Below are positions 41,759 to 50,418 of a stretch of DNA of 64,000 bases, piece by piece. The position numbers were made by a program, and so were the translations under genes. The stretch is from assembly GCA_019802505.1 (NCBI GenBank), contig JAFMOC010000170.1:1395501-1459500 (forward strand). The letters run 5' to 3'. The notes beneath the pieces were generated by a model. That model searched no databases. It saw nothing but the letters and a program-made list of their open reading frames with translations, and was not told the DNA's origin. The DNA is from Corydoras sp. C115. Lineage: Eukaryota > Chordata > Actinopteri > Siluriformes > Callichthyidae. Each line of letters starts with the position of its first letter. The first letter of the stretch is position 1.

Positions 41759-43018
41759 TTATATAGATTTACTCAACTGAAGAGCCTGAACCTGTCTCAC
41801 AACCGGTTAGGTGTGTTTCCAGAGACGGTGTGTGAGATCCCAACGCTGTCTGAACTCAACCTGTCCTGTAATGGACTCGGCTCTGTCCCTCCTTGTTTAG
41901 GGAATCTCCAGAGGTCAGTCTTCGTTACCCACAGATCAGTTTCCCTCGTTCGCTCTTCATTTTCACATCTACTATCAGAACTCCTATACAATTTACAGTA
42001 GGTCATGTTTGCCTCATTCAGCCATGCATTTCTTTATCCGATGGCCCCGGGAGACCGATGTGGGTAAGCAGGCTTATCCACAATTGCATTATGGTCCGTT
42101 TCATTTGAACTGGGATACTGGAGGATATGGGAGCACAACCCACTTGCACCATCAGTATATCACATACTGTGTACATAATAGTGAAAAAGCTGCATTATGT
42201 GGTCTCATTAACGCAACATGCACACAGCTCTGTCTTATGTTTTCAGATAATTCTGATTAATATTAAAGTTCACAGAATGAACATGTTGTTCAGCCTACAG
42301 ACACTCTCTCTGGATGGAAATTATTTATGCTCCCTGCCTGAGGAGCTTGGAGACTTAACGCAACTCTGTAGCCTCGGACTCTCCTTCAATAACTTCCCAT
42401 GTGTTCCTCCTGTGCTGGAGAAGCTCAGTGCTCTGGACAGACTTGCCATGGCCGGGAATCGGGTTTGCACTTTGGAGCTGAGCAGCCTGCTGCGGATGAA
42501 CCACATCAAGAGCATAGATTTACGGTAAGCCATCAAAGTCACAGATAGAGAGGGAGAGTTAGTGATCGAGAGGGAACTAAAAGCGCAAATAGTGCATCGG
42601 CTTTACCTTTAATATCCAACTGCAGTTGTTGTGGTGCGATTTATTGGCTCTTAGACTGAAGCTACATCGATGTTTATTGACTCAACAATGAGCATGTACT
42701 TAAATCAAGTACCAGCTACACAACCTTTGAATTGTGTGCAAATTATGTTCGACTTGTTTTGTTTAATTACAGAACACAATGATTTAATGATGCACTATAT
42801 AATAGGGGGCTTTGTTCTGTATTTCTTCATCCATTTTTTTTATTTTCTCTTTCATGCTCGCCATCCTCTTTACAGTTAGTATGCATAATTTATGGGGATG
42901 TATAGGAAATGGTAATGTAAGAAGTGTGTCGTGCCTTTTTTAGACTAAAGATTTTATAATACAATAGAATCTCTCACTAAGTAAGAGTAGCATTTCTCAT
43001 CAGACTGTTGCTCCTTTG

Positions 43019-43059
<41 letters not shown>

Positions 43060-43943
43060 TCGTGATGATGGATGACGGGGGTTTTCTGCACCTGTGATAG
43101 ATCAGAGCTTCAACCTGACTAACAAATAAGATTGTGGCCGTGATCTGCTTCAGCAAGAGGAGGTGGAGGATTAAAGCCTGTGTGACCTGGCTGTACCTAA
43201 ATAGCTCAGATTAGACTTCTCTCGAACACCGCTGTGTCCTAATGTTACCTACAATCTCATTCCACCTCACATCTGAATGTAGAAGTGATTTCCGAAGCTT
43301 AACCAGCAGCAGTTTTATAATTGAATCATTTTTTTCTTTATTTGACATGATTGCTGGTTTTAAGGAAAAGAAAAGCCAAAATTCTCCAGTTTCTTGAACT
43401 TTAAAAAGCTCAAAGTGTGGAAAAAGTCTCATGGCGTATGATGTATCAATCGTTTAAGCCTTTTTCGTTGACTGTAATAACATTTGGTACCTTAATATTA
43501 CTATCCATCATGTGTCTCTTCTCCAGTTATGATTAAATGTTAATGTAATTTATGAAAATATATTCAAAAAAATGTTTCTATCTTATAATAATAATAATAA
43601 TAATAATGGCGGCACGGTGGCTTAGTGGTTAGCACGTTTGCCTCTCAGCACTAGGGATTCCCGGTTCGAATCCCCATCTGGGTGGAGTTTCCATGTTCTC
43701 CCCGTGTCTGCGTGGGTTTCCTCCGGGTTCTTCGGTTTCCTCCCACAGTCCAAAAACATGGATCAAGTCAATTGAATTCACAAAATTAGATATAGAGTGT
43801 GTCTGTGTGAGTGAGTGTGTGCCCAGCGATGGATTGGCGTCCTGTCCTGGGTCTATCTGCCCAGCGCCTGAGATGTTCTCCCCTGGATGGGCATGGGGAA
43901 CCCCACCGTGACCCTAATAGAGGATAAAGCGGGAGATAATGAA

Positions 43944-43974
<31 letters not shown>

Positions 43975-44258
43975 CCCAAATACAAATTTGCTGTGTCTGT
44001 GTCTTGACCAAACGTAATTTAATCTTTGTTTGTTTTCCAGGCTAAACGGCCTCTGCTCTGTTAAGAGTGAGACATTAGAACCCATAAAGCAGCTCATTCA
44101 GCTGGACGTGAGGGACAACCGACTGACTTCACTGGACCTGACTGCTGCCTGCAACCTGGAGGCTCTGCACTGCGAGCGCAACCACCTGGAGACTCTCGCA
44201 CTTAGTGGCTTCATGTTGCGTACTCTGTATGCGAATAACAACCGTAAGTGCAGCTGAG

Positions 44259-44336
<78 letters not shown>

Positions 44337-47300
44337 TTATTTTTTTTTATGTTAGTTTAAATAGAAGTGCCACATCGTGTTGACTAATGATTTAAATTTA
44401 GACTTTAGATGTTAATGCCGTTCTGTTTTTTTTTTCGTCCAGGTCTCTCCACCGTCAGCATCTATCCTGTTCCTAACCAGCTGATGTACATGGACCTGTC
44501 TTGGTGCGTTTTCAGTTCCACTCCTGCCATGTTATAATGTGTATAGTGCAGCTCTACTCATTGTATGGTAATACTGTAGGAATCTTCTGGAATGCCTGCC
44601 GGATTGGTTGTGTGACAGCAGGAAGATCGAGGTGCTGGACATCTCCCACAATCTGCTGTTGGAACTGCCAGCCAGGTAAAACACCGTGTTCATGTGACGC
44701 TTTTCCCGATTTGAGTCGCGCTCGTTGAGCAGAATGCGGGGGAAACACCCTGGACAGGTCGCTGGTTCATCACAGGGCATGCACACAGACCATGCATATA
44801 TTCAGAGTAGGGGTGAGCTGCAATATTCGCTGATTCGACGATTCGATTCGGAGAACCGTAGTCGACTATGAACCTCATAGTCGAATGTACCATTTTGACC
44901 ACATGGGGGCGCCCATGGCTGCTGCTAAGCATTAGTTTTTACATGAAATGTCTTTGTTTTCGTTATATATATAGCCTTTTGTCAAATAAATCATCCTAAT
45001 TTCTGTAAATATTTTTTTTTAATGATGTGTGCGCTTTAACTATAGGCTACACATTAATAAAGCTCCCCCGGCAGTTAGTTGCACATTCCAAATGAGCAGA
45101 GCTGAACACGCTACAGGGCCGTTAGCATCTACCGGTGTATTTTTCCATGATGGCTATGGCTACTAAAAAAGCTTCCAAAGTGGGAGTTTTTTGAAAAAGA
45201 TAAAAACGAACCCAAGAAAGTAAAGTGCAATTTATGTCGTCTAATTCTTGCATATCACACAACAAAAACCAACGTCAGCGCAAAAGTCCAGAACGGGGAT
45301 CCCATTTACGGTGCTCTAGAAAAACAAACTTTTTTAAAAACCACGCTTATAGCGCCATCTTGTGGTGAAATTTGAACTGATTCGACTATCAGTCGACTAT
45401 AGGGAAAATCTGACGAATCCGATTCGACTATGAAAATCCTTAGTTGAAGACACCCCTATTCAGAGTATTATATTCACCACATGTTTTTAAAGGAAGCCAA
45501 TAGAGACAAGGGGAGAACATGCAAACGCCACACAAAATGAGCCCTAACCGCTTGGCCATGAACCTTCTTTCTTCGAGGTGAATGTGTAAACTGCTTCCAT
45601 GCCATGTGGCTGAACACAAGTGTGTAAATGTGTAAGAGCCAGGGTTCAGGTAAAAATGTATTAACTATGTGATTCCCAATATTACAGTTTCAACAGTTTG
45701 ATGTTAAAGTGTTAAAGTCACGGTGTCAACCTTAAATCACTGCTTTTCAGGCTGCTCAGTGGTCTGAGTCTGCGGAAACTTTTAGCTGGCAGCAACTCAC
45801 TTCAGCGGCTGCCTGAACTTCACGACCACATCTCGTTGGAAACCCTGGACCTGCAGCACAACAAGCTCGACGAGCTCCCGGAGAGCTTTTTCTACAAAGC
45901 CTTAAAGTAGGTCATTCCCCTGTTTTTTTTTTCTGTCCCGCACACCCTTCCTCTTCCTCTCTGCCTCCTTCTGCGCATCGGCCTGCTTTTATGTTTCCCG
46001 CCCACCTCTCTTTCTTTGTCCGTGGCAGGTGCTTAGATGGCTGCAGTTGTTTCGTTCTCTGCCCCCTTGGGTGTGTTGCTCGGCGGCTCGGCTTTGTGCT
46101 TCAGTGCCCTGTTACTGCAGAACAGATTGCGCTGGATCCCAGAACTTGGCGTTAGGCTTCTATCTAATCAGCGGAGATGGAACGAATGCTATAGCATTAA
46201 GGACGTCATATAGAGCTGCCAGTGAAGATGTTTTATCTGCTTTCAGACCGCTAGGGATGGATCTCCCGAGTTTATGCAGAAAAGGAAGTGCAGCCAGGGT
46301 GTGGTGGTGTAATACGAGCTCGAGATGCAATTTCCTCTGGATTAAATCTGCCTTTAAGGAAGCAAGATCTCTAATAATGCTGTCTCTTAGTACTGAGTAT
46401 TTTAGAGCATCTCCTTTCCTTAGCTGGGATATTTTTTTCCATAAGTGTTTTCAGATGGCTTCCATTAAGCCATGTCGGTCTTATCGATTCCTTCTCCCAC
46501 CTATTTCATTCTAATATGAGAAGATGTTGTATTACAGAGAACTTTTGGGGAAGGGCCTGAACATTAATCTTGATCTTGGTTGTAGTGTGCTGTTGGCGAA
46601 CAAAGCCGCCAACCTTGATTTATTTTATTGATTTCTTTTTTGTCCACTTCTTCTGTCCGCAGTCTGAAATACTTAAACGTGTCGGCCAATGCGCTGGAAA
46701 CCATTCCCCCATCTGACGACTCGGAGGAGTCCCTGAGCGCTCTTCAGGAGCTGTACCTCACAGGGAACCGCCTGAATGAGAACTGCCCTGCTCTGCTGGT
46801 GGGCCACCAGAATCTGCGGGTCCTGCATGTAGCCTACAACCAACTACCCTCGTTCCCGGCAAGGTATCAAAGCATTGTGGTTAGAGGCTTGACTGTGTGT
46901 AAGGACTATTAAAAAAAACAACAACCTGTAACCCCTATTAAAAACTGATTATCAATTAAATTGGCGGCTATATTGATAGATGAAAACGAATCAATCAGCG
47001 GTTGCAGCTTTAGTAAGATCACTACTTCAGGCTTCGGCAGTCAGAACCATTACCAGGAGTCCAATAAATCAAATCCTGCCTTTTGTCTGTAAGGAAGGAG
47101 TAGCATTTTTTCACTTTACTTTTGATTAGAATATGATTAATCGACCTCAGGTGAAAGACTGGATCAGACACTGCAGTTTGCCCTCTAGGTGCACTTAGAT
47201 TTAAAAAGCTCAGGTGGCTGGCTAAAGCGGAAATGAATTACCCAGAGCTCTTTTAAATATGAATAACATTCAGTAGGACTGCGGTTGGATATATAAATAT

Positions 47301-50300
47301 GGCTATCCGTGACCTAGCATGTGCCATATTGCTTGATTTATTTTTATTATTGTGCTTTGTTGTATTCAGTAAGCTGAGTAAGCTGGAGTTCCTCGAAGAG
47401 CTCAATGTAAGTGGCAACAAACTGAAGACCATTCCCTCCACTGTGTCCAGTTGTAAGAGGCTGCACACCCTCATCTCTCACTCCAACAACATCAACGTCT
47501 TCCCCGAAGTCCTCAACCTGCCAGAAATAAAGGTCACTGGATGTGTGCATGTAGCTTTAACAGTAACATATTCAATCAGTACACTATACATCATGTCTAT
47601 TAGTAAATCTGTACAATGCAGTTGTATGGGGCAATCGTTCATGTCAAAGCAAAGCCCTTGTTTATGCCACTGACTGATTTCATAATAACGTTTTAGGTAT
47701 CTGATAACACGGAAGAAATCGTTCCGACCAAAGACTTGTTCATGTTTACCTTCATTACTCCGAAGAAGATCCGATGAGCCGATGAAATGTGCTTTTTGTG
47801 TTGCAGCTGGTCGATGTGAGCTGCAATGAGCTCACTGAAATCGCTCTGTCAGAGTCTCTGCCTGCCACATTACAGGAACTGGACCTGACCGGCAACAGCA
47901 GCCTCATGCTGGAACACAACACCCTCAACCTTTTCAGGTGAGGAGAATCAGGTGAATGTAAACAAGTGGTTCTGTGATTTTTGTTGTTTTAAAATTCTAG
48001 CAACCGTTGAAATGTCACCAGAGATATAATCATTCAAGGTGCATTCTGTCAGACTGAAGGGAATATAGTGTCTATAACTTCTTATTAGCGGGTATTTATT
48101 CCAGGAGGTCTCCAGGAGGTCCTCATGACTCAGTGGTAGGGTTATTGATTACTGGTTTTCATAGCAGCCATGTTTCAACGTGGCTGCTGTGTTGGTCAGA
48201 AGACGTGGAATTGAATTATGATGGGACGCTGTTTCAGTGTGAGATGTTTAAGAGCTGCTTTTTATTTTATTGTGCTCAGTCATATAACTACTTTGAAGCT
48301 GGACCAGAAGCCATCGCTGACCGGGGGAGACTCCCAGGGACCCTGCAGTCTGTGGGATCATGGCTACGCCGAAATGAGCGGCCAAAGAAATAAGTGAGCC
48401 ACAAACTGGTGACCAAGTGCACTGTGTTTTATACATTATTATAAGTGCTTCACTGGTGTGTGTGTGTGTGTGTGGGATTCGAACCTTACCCATCACAGAG
48501 AGGCGGACGTGCTGACCACTAAGATCTCTTTGTTTCTGTAGGTTGTGTGTGTCTGTGCTGGCCATGGACCACTTTGGAGATGCCATGGAGGCAGCTTATG
48601 GGATATTTGATGGTGACCGTAATGAAGAGGTGCCGCGGCTCCTCCAGTGCACCATGGGTGACGTGCTCGCCGAGGAGGTCCAGCACAGCTGCGTGGACAG
48701 TGTTTACATGTGCAACACTTTCCTCACGTCGCACAGGTGTGTGTGTGTGTGTGCTAGAGAAATTTTACACAATAACGTAATTGCAGAAGCTTGAGAGGAG
48801 ACATGACTGATGTTAAGGGTCTTTTAATCTTTTATATCAACAGAAAGCTGGGGGTGGCTGGCCAAAAGCTTGGAGCATCAGCTCTGCTCTGCTATGTTCA
48901 CCATGAGACCTCTGAGCTCGGAAGCTACTTCAGCCTGACCGTGGCCAATGTGGGCACTTGCCAAGCTGTGCTGTGCCGTGACGGCCAACCTCTGGCTGTC
49001 TCCAAGGTTTTTAGTCTGGAGCAGAGTGTAGATGAGATGGACAGAGTCAAAACAGCCAAGGCGATCATCACTGAGGTAGAATAGAACACGTCTTCAAGGT
49101 AAACCTTTAAATACGATGACCGAACGAGAACAACCAGAGTAACTTTGTACTTTCCATGCTGTAGGATAACAAGGTGAGTGGGGTCACATGCTGCTCTCGC
49201 CTGCTGGGCTGCTCCTACCTGTCACCCTGGGTGCTGCCCAAGCCCTGGGTCCGCACCGAACCTCTGTGTCCACAGGATGAGTTCCTGATCCTGGGTAACA
49301 GGGCACTGTTTCAACATCTCTCCTACCAGGAGGCAGTAAAAACTGTGCTGATGGTCCGAGACCCTCGAGCCGCAGCCAAAAAGCTCTGCACGCTTGCTCA
49401 GAGCTACGGGTGCAAAGACAACGTCGGGGCAGTAGTGGTAGCACTGCACATTGGGGAGGACAGCTGTACCTGTGAGCCTCAGGTCTCCGATGCTCGAGGA
49501 CCCCGGGTGCCAACCCCTATCTCCATATCTATGCCACCTATTGATCCAGCGACACCTTCTTCGAGCAGCGGTATTGCCTCAGAATTCAACAGCGAGACAT
49601 CTGCTTCTGAAGTGGGCAGTGAAGCCGGGTCTACAGCGTCTGACGAACAGACGTCTTCAGGCCCCAATGCCAAGCCCGAGCGCCGGTGCAGCCTGCATCC
49701 AGCAGCCACCCTGTGCAATGCAAGCGGCCCTGTTAGTCTGGGAGCAGGCTCTCATCCTGCGTTGTTCCAGCGCCAACCGTCCTCTGCCACCTTCTCCAGC
49801 AATCAGTCGGATAATGGTCTGGACAGCGATGACGAGGCCCCTTTGACGGGTGTCATTTCCAACGGGAGTAAGTTAGAGGTGGAGGTGGACATCCACTGCT
49901 GCGCATTCCAGCTTCGCTCTGTGCCCCGGGACAGCCCCAAAGACCTGGAGCATCGATATGATTACCGGGGAAACGACTACATCAGCAGCAAGCCGTGCCG
50001 TCAGAACAGCGTGGTGGTGTCCACAGCTAACGGCTGCCTCCTAGCCGTTTGTGGTCGGGAGATCTCAGACCTGAAAAAATCTCCCTCTACGTCCAGTCTG
50101 GTTGGGAAGAAGCTCTCTAATGGCTCTGTCGTGGCACCAGAGGACAGTCACAACATCATTGAGGTTGCACTGGAAGCACCCAAAAAGAAGTCGGGGTACT
50201 TTGCAGCCCCTGCTCAGCAAGATCCCGAAGACCAGTTAGTTATCCCTCCCAGTCTGGAAGACGATGTCCGGGAGCAGTTGATGAGCCAATGTGCTGTGGT

Positions 50301-50418
50301 GCCAGGCCCCCCACACCCCTCAACATCTGCCACTAACAGAGATACGGTATGGGATAGTACTCATCCAGGTCTGCCTGCCTCCACCTTTCAACAGGAAGTT
50401 TATGACACCGCTCTGTAG
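31114..50418 (+). CDS. phlpp2: PH domain and leucine-rich repeat protein phosphatase 2, complete 19-exon gene
   Basis: PHLPP2 is a PP2C-type Ser/Thr phosphatase known to dephosphorylate AKT and conventional PKCs. All exons join in phase at GT-AG sites: 31114-31275, 32312-32583, 35011-35144, 39529-39719, 40449-40574, 41241-41395, 41767-41913, 42294-42524, 44041-44243, 44443-44503, 44580-44675, 45751-45906, 46663-46863, 47370-47532, 47807-47937, 48280-48393, 48542-48736, 48844-49075, 49165-50418. From MKRNGSR (ATG 32318) this gives 1351 residues (human about 1323); with the exon 1 extension, 1407. Order: RA-like region (about 40-125), PH (about 137-240), leucine-rich repeats (about 245-770), PP2C (about 790-1040, metal-site motif FDGDRNEE at 814-821), Ser-rich tail, C-terminal DTAL PDZ ligand. 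The MKRNGSR start, the DTAL end (PHLPP1 ends DTPL) and the marveld3 neighbour separate it from phlpp1. Exon numbering and residue numbers below use the MKRNGSR start as residue 1. Confidence 0.95.
31565..31594. repeat. (TCTG)n microsatellite in phlpp2 intron 1
   Basis: About seven TCTG units with one variant. Confidence 0.92.
32312..32583 (+). CDS. phlpp2: phlpp2 exon 2, residues 1-88
   Basis: Acceptor gaaacag precedes CGCAAC and then ATG at 32318, the start equivalent to human PHLPP2. It encodes MKRNGSR, FGSRERDW and the beginning of the Ras-association-like region, ending LYLQLHGDLI. The donor AG|gtactg runs directly into a (TG)n microsatellite. It leaves phase 2. Confidence 0.93.
32584..35010 (+). 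other. phlpp2: phlpp2 intron 2
   Basis: A 2.4-kb intron beginning with a (TG)n tract at the donor. Apart from the SINE relic at 32805-32990 and a G-run at 34338-34348, I see no element or exon. A SINE-core-like scrap (GGGGAGAACATGCAAACC) is at 34622-34639. Confidence 0.8.
32805..32990 (+). mobile_element. degraded tRNA-derived SINE in phlpp2 intron 2
   Basis: GTTGTGATGTTGGACTATCA followed by GGGTCCTTGAGCCACGCCC resembles the tRNA-like head of a second common fish SINE. GATGAAGGCGTCTGCGAAA matches the GGATAAGGGCGTCTGCCAAA end of that class. It is heavily diverged. Confidence 0.6.
35011..35144 (+). CDS. phlpp2: phlpp2 exon 3, residues 89-133
   Basis: Acceptor tcctccgcag; reads RRLDPSERPLQMVYDYL and ends SDLSCMIRFYS, the conserved end of the RA-like region. 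Donor G|gtaggt, phase 1. An intron of 2.4 kb lies before it and one of 4.4 kb after it. Confidence 0.93.
35145..39528 (+). other. phlpp2: phlpp2 intron 3
   Basis: The largest phlpp2 intron (4.4 kb). It holds a full V-SINE at 38344-38693, a (GT)n at about 36401-36420, a SINE-core scrap near 35890-35915 and otherwise unique sequence. Open frames within it have no recognisable similarity. Confidence 0.8.
38344..38693 (-). mobile_element. V-SINE in phlpp2 intron 3, antisense, 13-bp target duplication
   Basis: Full-length copy with perfect TAAACCAGAATTT duplications at 38331-38343 and 38694-38706, indicating a fairly young insertion. Confidence 0.93.
39529..39719 (+). CDS. phlpp2: phlpp2 exon 4, residues 134-197, PH domain start
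   Basis: Acceptor gtgtttag. It encodes the first part of the PH domain (LLKGVFSVRKGKTQLHKW, then LCGTCLIVASVKDSMTGK and HILPLVGGK), nearly identical to human PHLPP2. Donor AAG|gtaagg, phase 0. PH domains of this family help bring the phosphatase to its kinase substrates. Confidence 0.95.
40449..40574 (+). CDS. phlpp2: phlpp2 exon 5, residues 198-239, PH domain end
   Basis: Acceptor tgccctaag; reads VEEMKRRQHCLMFTSAGPQ, then AQTYYVNFDTLAEFQRWHRQ and ASK. This closes the PH domain with its C-terminal helix (FQRWHRQASK). Donor AAA|gtaagt, phase 0. Confidence 0.95.
41241..41395 (+). CDS. phlpp2: phlpp2 exon 6, residues 240-290, first leucine-rich repeats
   Basis: Acceptor atttctgcag; IVSQTVSLVDLSCYSLEEV and then LFYSQDVTHLNLRHNFM. 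This is the linker from the PH domain into the LRR region. Donor AG|gtgagg, phase 2. Confidence 0.94.
41724..41753. repeat. (TG)n microsatellite next to the exon 7 acceptor
   Basis: About 15 TG units ending 13 bp before exon 7 of phlpp2. Confidence 0.93.
41767..41913 (+). CDS. phlpp2: phlpp2 exon 7, residues 291-339, LRR
   Basis: Two canonical LRR units: LKSLNLSHNRLGVFPE and LSELNLSCNGLGSVPP. The acceptor cttatatag sits a few bases after a (GT)n tract of about 30 bp at 41724-41753, which takes the place of a normal polypyrimidine tract. The donor AGAG|gtcagt is weak. The codon AG|C joins exon 8 to give LGNLQSLQTLSLDG, matching the family. Confidence 0.93.
42294..42524 (+). CDS. phlpp2: phlpp2 exon 8, residues 340-416, LRR
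   Basis: Acceptor gttgttcag. It encodes LQTLSLDGNYLCSLPEELG and LCSLGLSFNNFPCVPPVLE, ending MNHIKSIDL. Donor CG|gtaagc, phase 2. All repeats keep the LxxLxLxxN spacing. Confidence 0.94.
42525..44040 (+). other. phlpp2: phlpp2 intron 8
   Basis: Contains a T-run of about 35 bp at 43020-43054 and a V-SINE set inside an AAT repeat. Nothing else is recognisable. Confidence 0.8.
43608..43948 (+). mobile_element. V-SINE in phlpp2 intron 8, inserted in an (AAT)n microsatellite
   Basis: Complete copy flanked by AAT repeats on both sides (43584-43607 and 43949-43974). There is a short internal loss at CAAAATTAGATATAGAG, where other copies read AAATTGCCCCATATAGAG. Confidence 0.9.
44041..44243 (+). CDS. 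phlpp2: phlpp2 exon 9, residues 417-484, LRR
   Basis: Acceptor tgttttccag. It reads RLNGLCSVKSETLEPIKQ, then LIQLDVRDNRLTSLDL and LEALHCERNHLETLALSG, ending LRTLYANNN. Donor C|gtaagt, phase 1, followed about 20 bp later by a long (TA)n and T-rich tract. Confidence 0.94.
44264..44350. repeat. (TA)n and poly-T tract in phlpp2 intron 9
   Basis: About 45 bp of TA repeats followed by about 30 bp of T-rich sequence, beginning some 20 bp after the exon 9 donor. Confidence 0.92.
44443..44503 (+). CDS. phlpp2: phlpp2 exon 10, residues 485-504, LRR
   Basis: A 61-bp exon with acceptor tttcgtccag. It encodes RLSTVSIYPVPNQLMYMDLS, matching the VYPVP block of the family. Donor TG|gtgcgt leaves phase 2. 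The split codon becomes TGG (Trp), where human PHLPP1 and PHLPP2 have Arg. Confidence 0.92.
44580..44675 (+). CDS. phlpp2: phlpp2 exon 11, residues 505-536, LRR
   Basis: This exon follows a 76-bp intron (44504-44579, acceptor atactgtag), the shortest in the gene. It encodes NLLECLPDWLCDSRKIEVLD and ISHNLLLELPA. Donor AG|gtaaaa, phase 2. The next intron carries a hAT-like insertion. Confidence 0.94.
44810..45457 (+). mobile_element. non-autonomous hAT-type transposon with BED-finger remnant, in phlpp2 intron 11
   Basis: Short inverted ends (GGGGTG at the left, CACCCCT at the right) are bounded by 10-bp direct repeats ATTCAGAGTA at 44800-44809 and 45458-45467; hAT elements make 8-bp duplications, and the extra bases may be chance. 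Near 45178-45275 one frame reads KWEFFEKDKNEPKKVKCNLC and then RLILAYHTT, the start of a BED zinc finger as in ZBED/hAT transposases. The frame is broken upstream and the finger's HxxxH end is missing. The left and right arms share repeated GATTCGACTAT-like words. Confidence 0.7.
45751..45906 (+). CDS. phlpp2: phlpp2 exon 12, residues 537-588, LRR
   Basis: Acceptor tgcttttcag. It reads RLLSGLSLRKLLAGSNSLQ, then LETLDLQHNKLDELPESFF and YKAL. Donor AA|gtaggt, phase 2. Confidence 0.94.
45907..46662 (+). other. phlpp2: phlpp2 intron 12
   Basis: A 756-bp intron containing an open frame at 46029-46514 with no recognisable protein. Nothing supports a nested gene. Confidence 0.75.
46663..46863 (+). 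CDS. phlpp2: phlpp2 exon 13, residues 589-655, LRR
   Basis: Acceptor ttctgtccgcag. It reads NLKYLNVSANALETIPP, then LQELYLTGNRLNENCPALL and LRVLHVAYNQLPSFPA. Donor AG|gtatca, phase 2. Confidence 0.94.
46864..47369 (+). other. phlpp2: phlpp2 intron 13
   Basis: A 506-bp intron of unique, AT-rich sequence; no element seen. Confidence 0.8.
47370..47532 (+). CDS. phlpp2: phlpp2 exon 14, residues 656-710, LRR
   Basis: Acceptor tgtattcag. It reads SKLSKLEFLEELNVSGNKLK, then KRLHTLISHSNNINVFPE and VLNLPEIK. The donor AAG|gtcact is a weak GT site at a phase-0 junction. Confidence 0.94.
47807..47937 (+). CDS. phlpp2: phlpp2 exon 15, residues 711-753, end of LRR
   Basis: Acceptor tgtgttgcag. It reads LVDVSCNELTEIALSESLP and LQELDLTGNSSLMLEHNTL, the last clear leucine-rich repeats. 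Donor AG|gtgagg, phase 2. Confidence 0.94.
48280..48393 (+). CDS. phlpp2: phlpp2 exon 16, residues 754-791, LRR to PP2C linker
   Basis: Acceptor ttgtgctcag. It reads SHITTLKLDQKPSLTGG and then WDHGYAEMSGQRN. The middle of the exon differs from human while both ends are conserved, as expected for a linker. Donor AA|gtgagc, phase 2. Confidence 0.93.
   Translation, partial: SYNYFEAGPEAIADRGRLPGTLQSVGSWLRRNERPKK
48457..48524 (-). repeat. GT tract plus SINE-head scrap before exon 17
   Basis: A short (GT)n is followed by GGGATTCGAACCTTACC, AGAGGCGGACGTG and CTGACCACTAAG, the reverse of a tRNA-like SINE head. It ends about 17 bp before phlpp2 exon 17. Confidence 0.6.
48542..48736 (+). CDS. phlpp2: phlpp2 exon 17, residues 792-856, PP2C catalytic start
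   Basis: Acceptor tttctgtag. It encodes KLCVSVLAMDHFGD and then AYGIFDGDRNEEVPRLLQC. Asp815 and Asp817 in FDGDRN correspond to the metal-binding acidic pair of PP2C phosphatases. The exon ends NTFLTSH. Its donor CACAG|gtgtgt is itself the first repeat of a GT microsatellite. Confidence 0.95.
48844..49075 (+). CDS. phlpp2: phlpp2 exon 18, residues 857-934, PP2C domain
   Basis: Acceptor tatcaacag after a 107-bp intron. It reads RKLGVAGQKLGASALLCYVH, then FSLTVANVGTCQAVLCRDG and VFSLEQ, ending KAIITE. The ANVG(T/K)CQ block is diagnostic of the family's PP2C fold. Donor GAG|gtagaa, phase 0. Confidence 0.95.
49165..50418 (+). CDS. phlpp2: phlpp2 exon 19, residues 935-1351, PP2C end and C-terminal tail
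   Basis: Acceptor atgctgtag after an 89-bp intron. It starts DNKVSGVTCCSRLLGCSYL and completes the phosphatase domain (AAAKKLCTLAQSYGCKDNVG). The tail is Ser-rich and keeps PSSSSGIASEF, SEAGSTASDEQ, RQPSSATFSSNQSDNGLDSD and GYFAAPAQQDPEDQ, all family landmarks. TAG at 50416 follows DTAL, a PDZ-binding end that in human PHLPPs recruits scaffold proteins. Confidence 0.96.
   Translation, partial: DNKVSGVTCCSRLLGCSYLSPWVLPKPWVRTEPLCPQDEFLILGNRALFQHLSYQEAVKTVLMVRDPRAAAKKLCTLAQSYGCKDNVGAVVVALHIGEDSCTCEPQVSDARGPRVPTPISISMPPIDPATPSSSSGIASEFNSETSASEVGSEAGSTASDEQTSSGPNAKPERRCSLHPAATLCNASGPVSLGAGSHPALFQRQPSSATFSSNQSDNGLDSDDEAPLTGVISNGSKLEVEVDIHCCAFQLRSVPRDSPKDLEHRYDYRGNDYISSKPCRQNSVVVSTANGCLLAVCGREISDLKKSPSTSSLVGKKLSNGSVVAPEDSHNIIEVALEAPKKKSGYFAAPAQQDPEDQLVIPPSLEDDVREQLMSQCAVVPGPPHPSTSATNRDTVWDSTHPGLPASTFQQEVYDTAL

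Noticed and set aside
46029..46514. A 161-codon open frame inside phlpp2 intron 12
   Set aside because: It lies between two well-supported exons, has no similarity I recognise, and could not be read through without breaking the phase match of exons 12 and 13.
31114..50418. Assignment of the phosphatase gene to phlpp1 instead of phlpp2
   Set aside because: The MKRNGSR start, the DTAL ending and the adjacent convergent marveld3 all fit PHLPP2. PHLPP1 ends DTPL and has a much longer N-terminal region.
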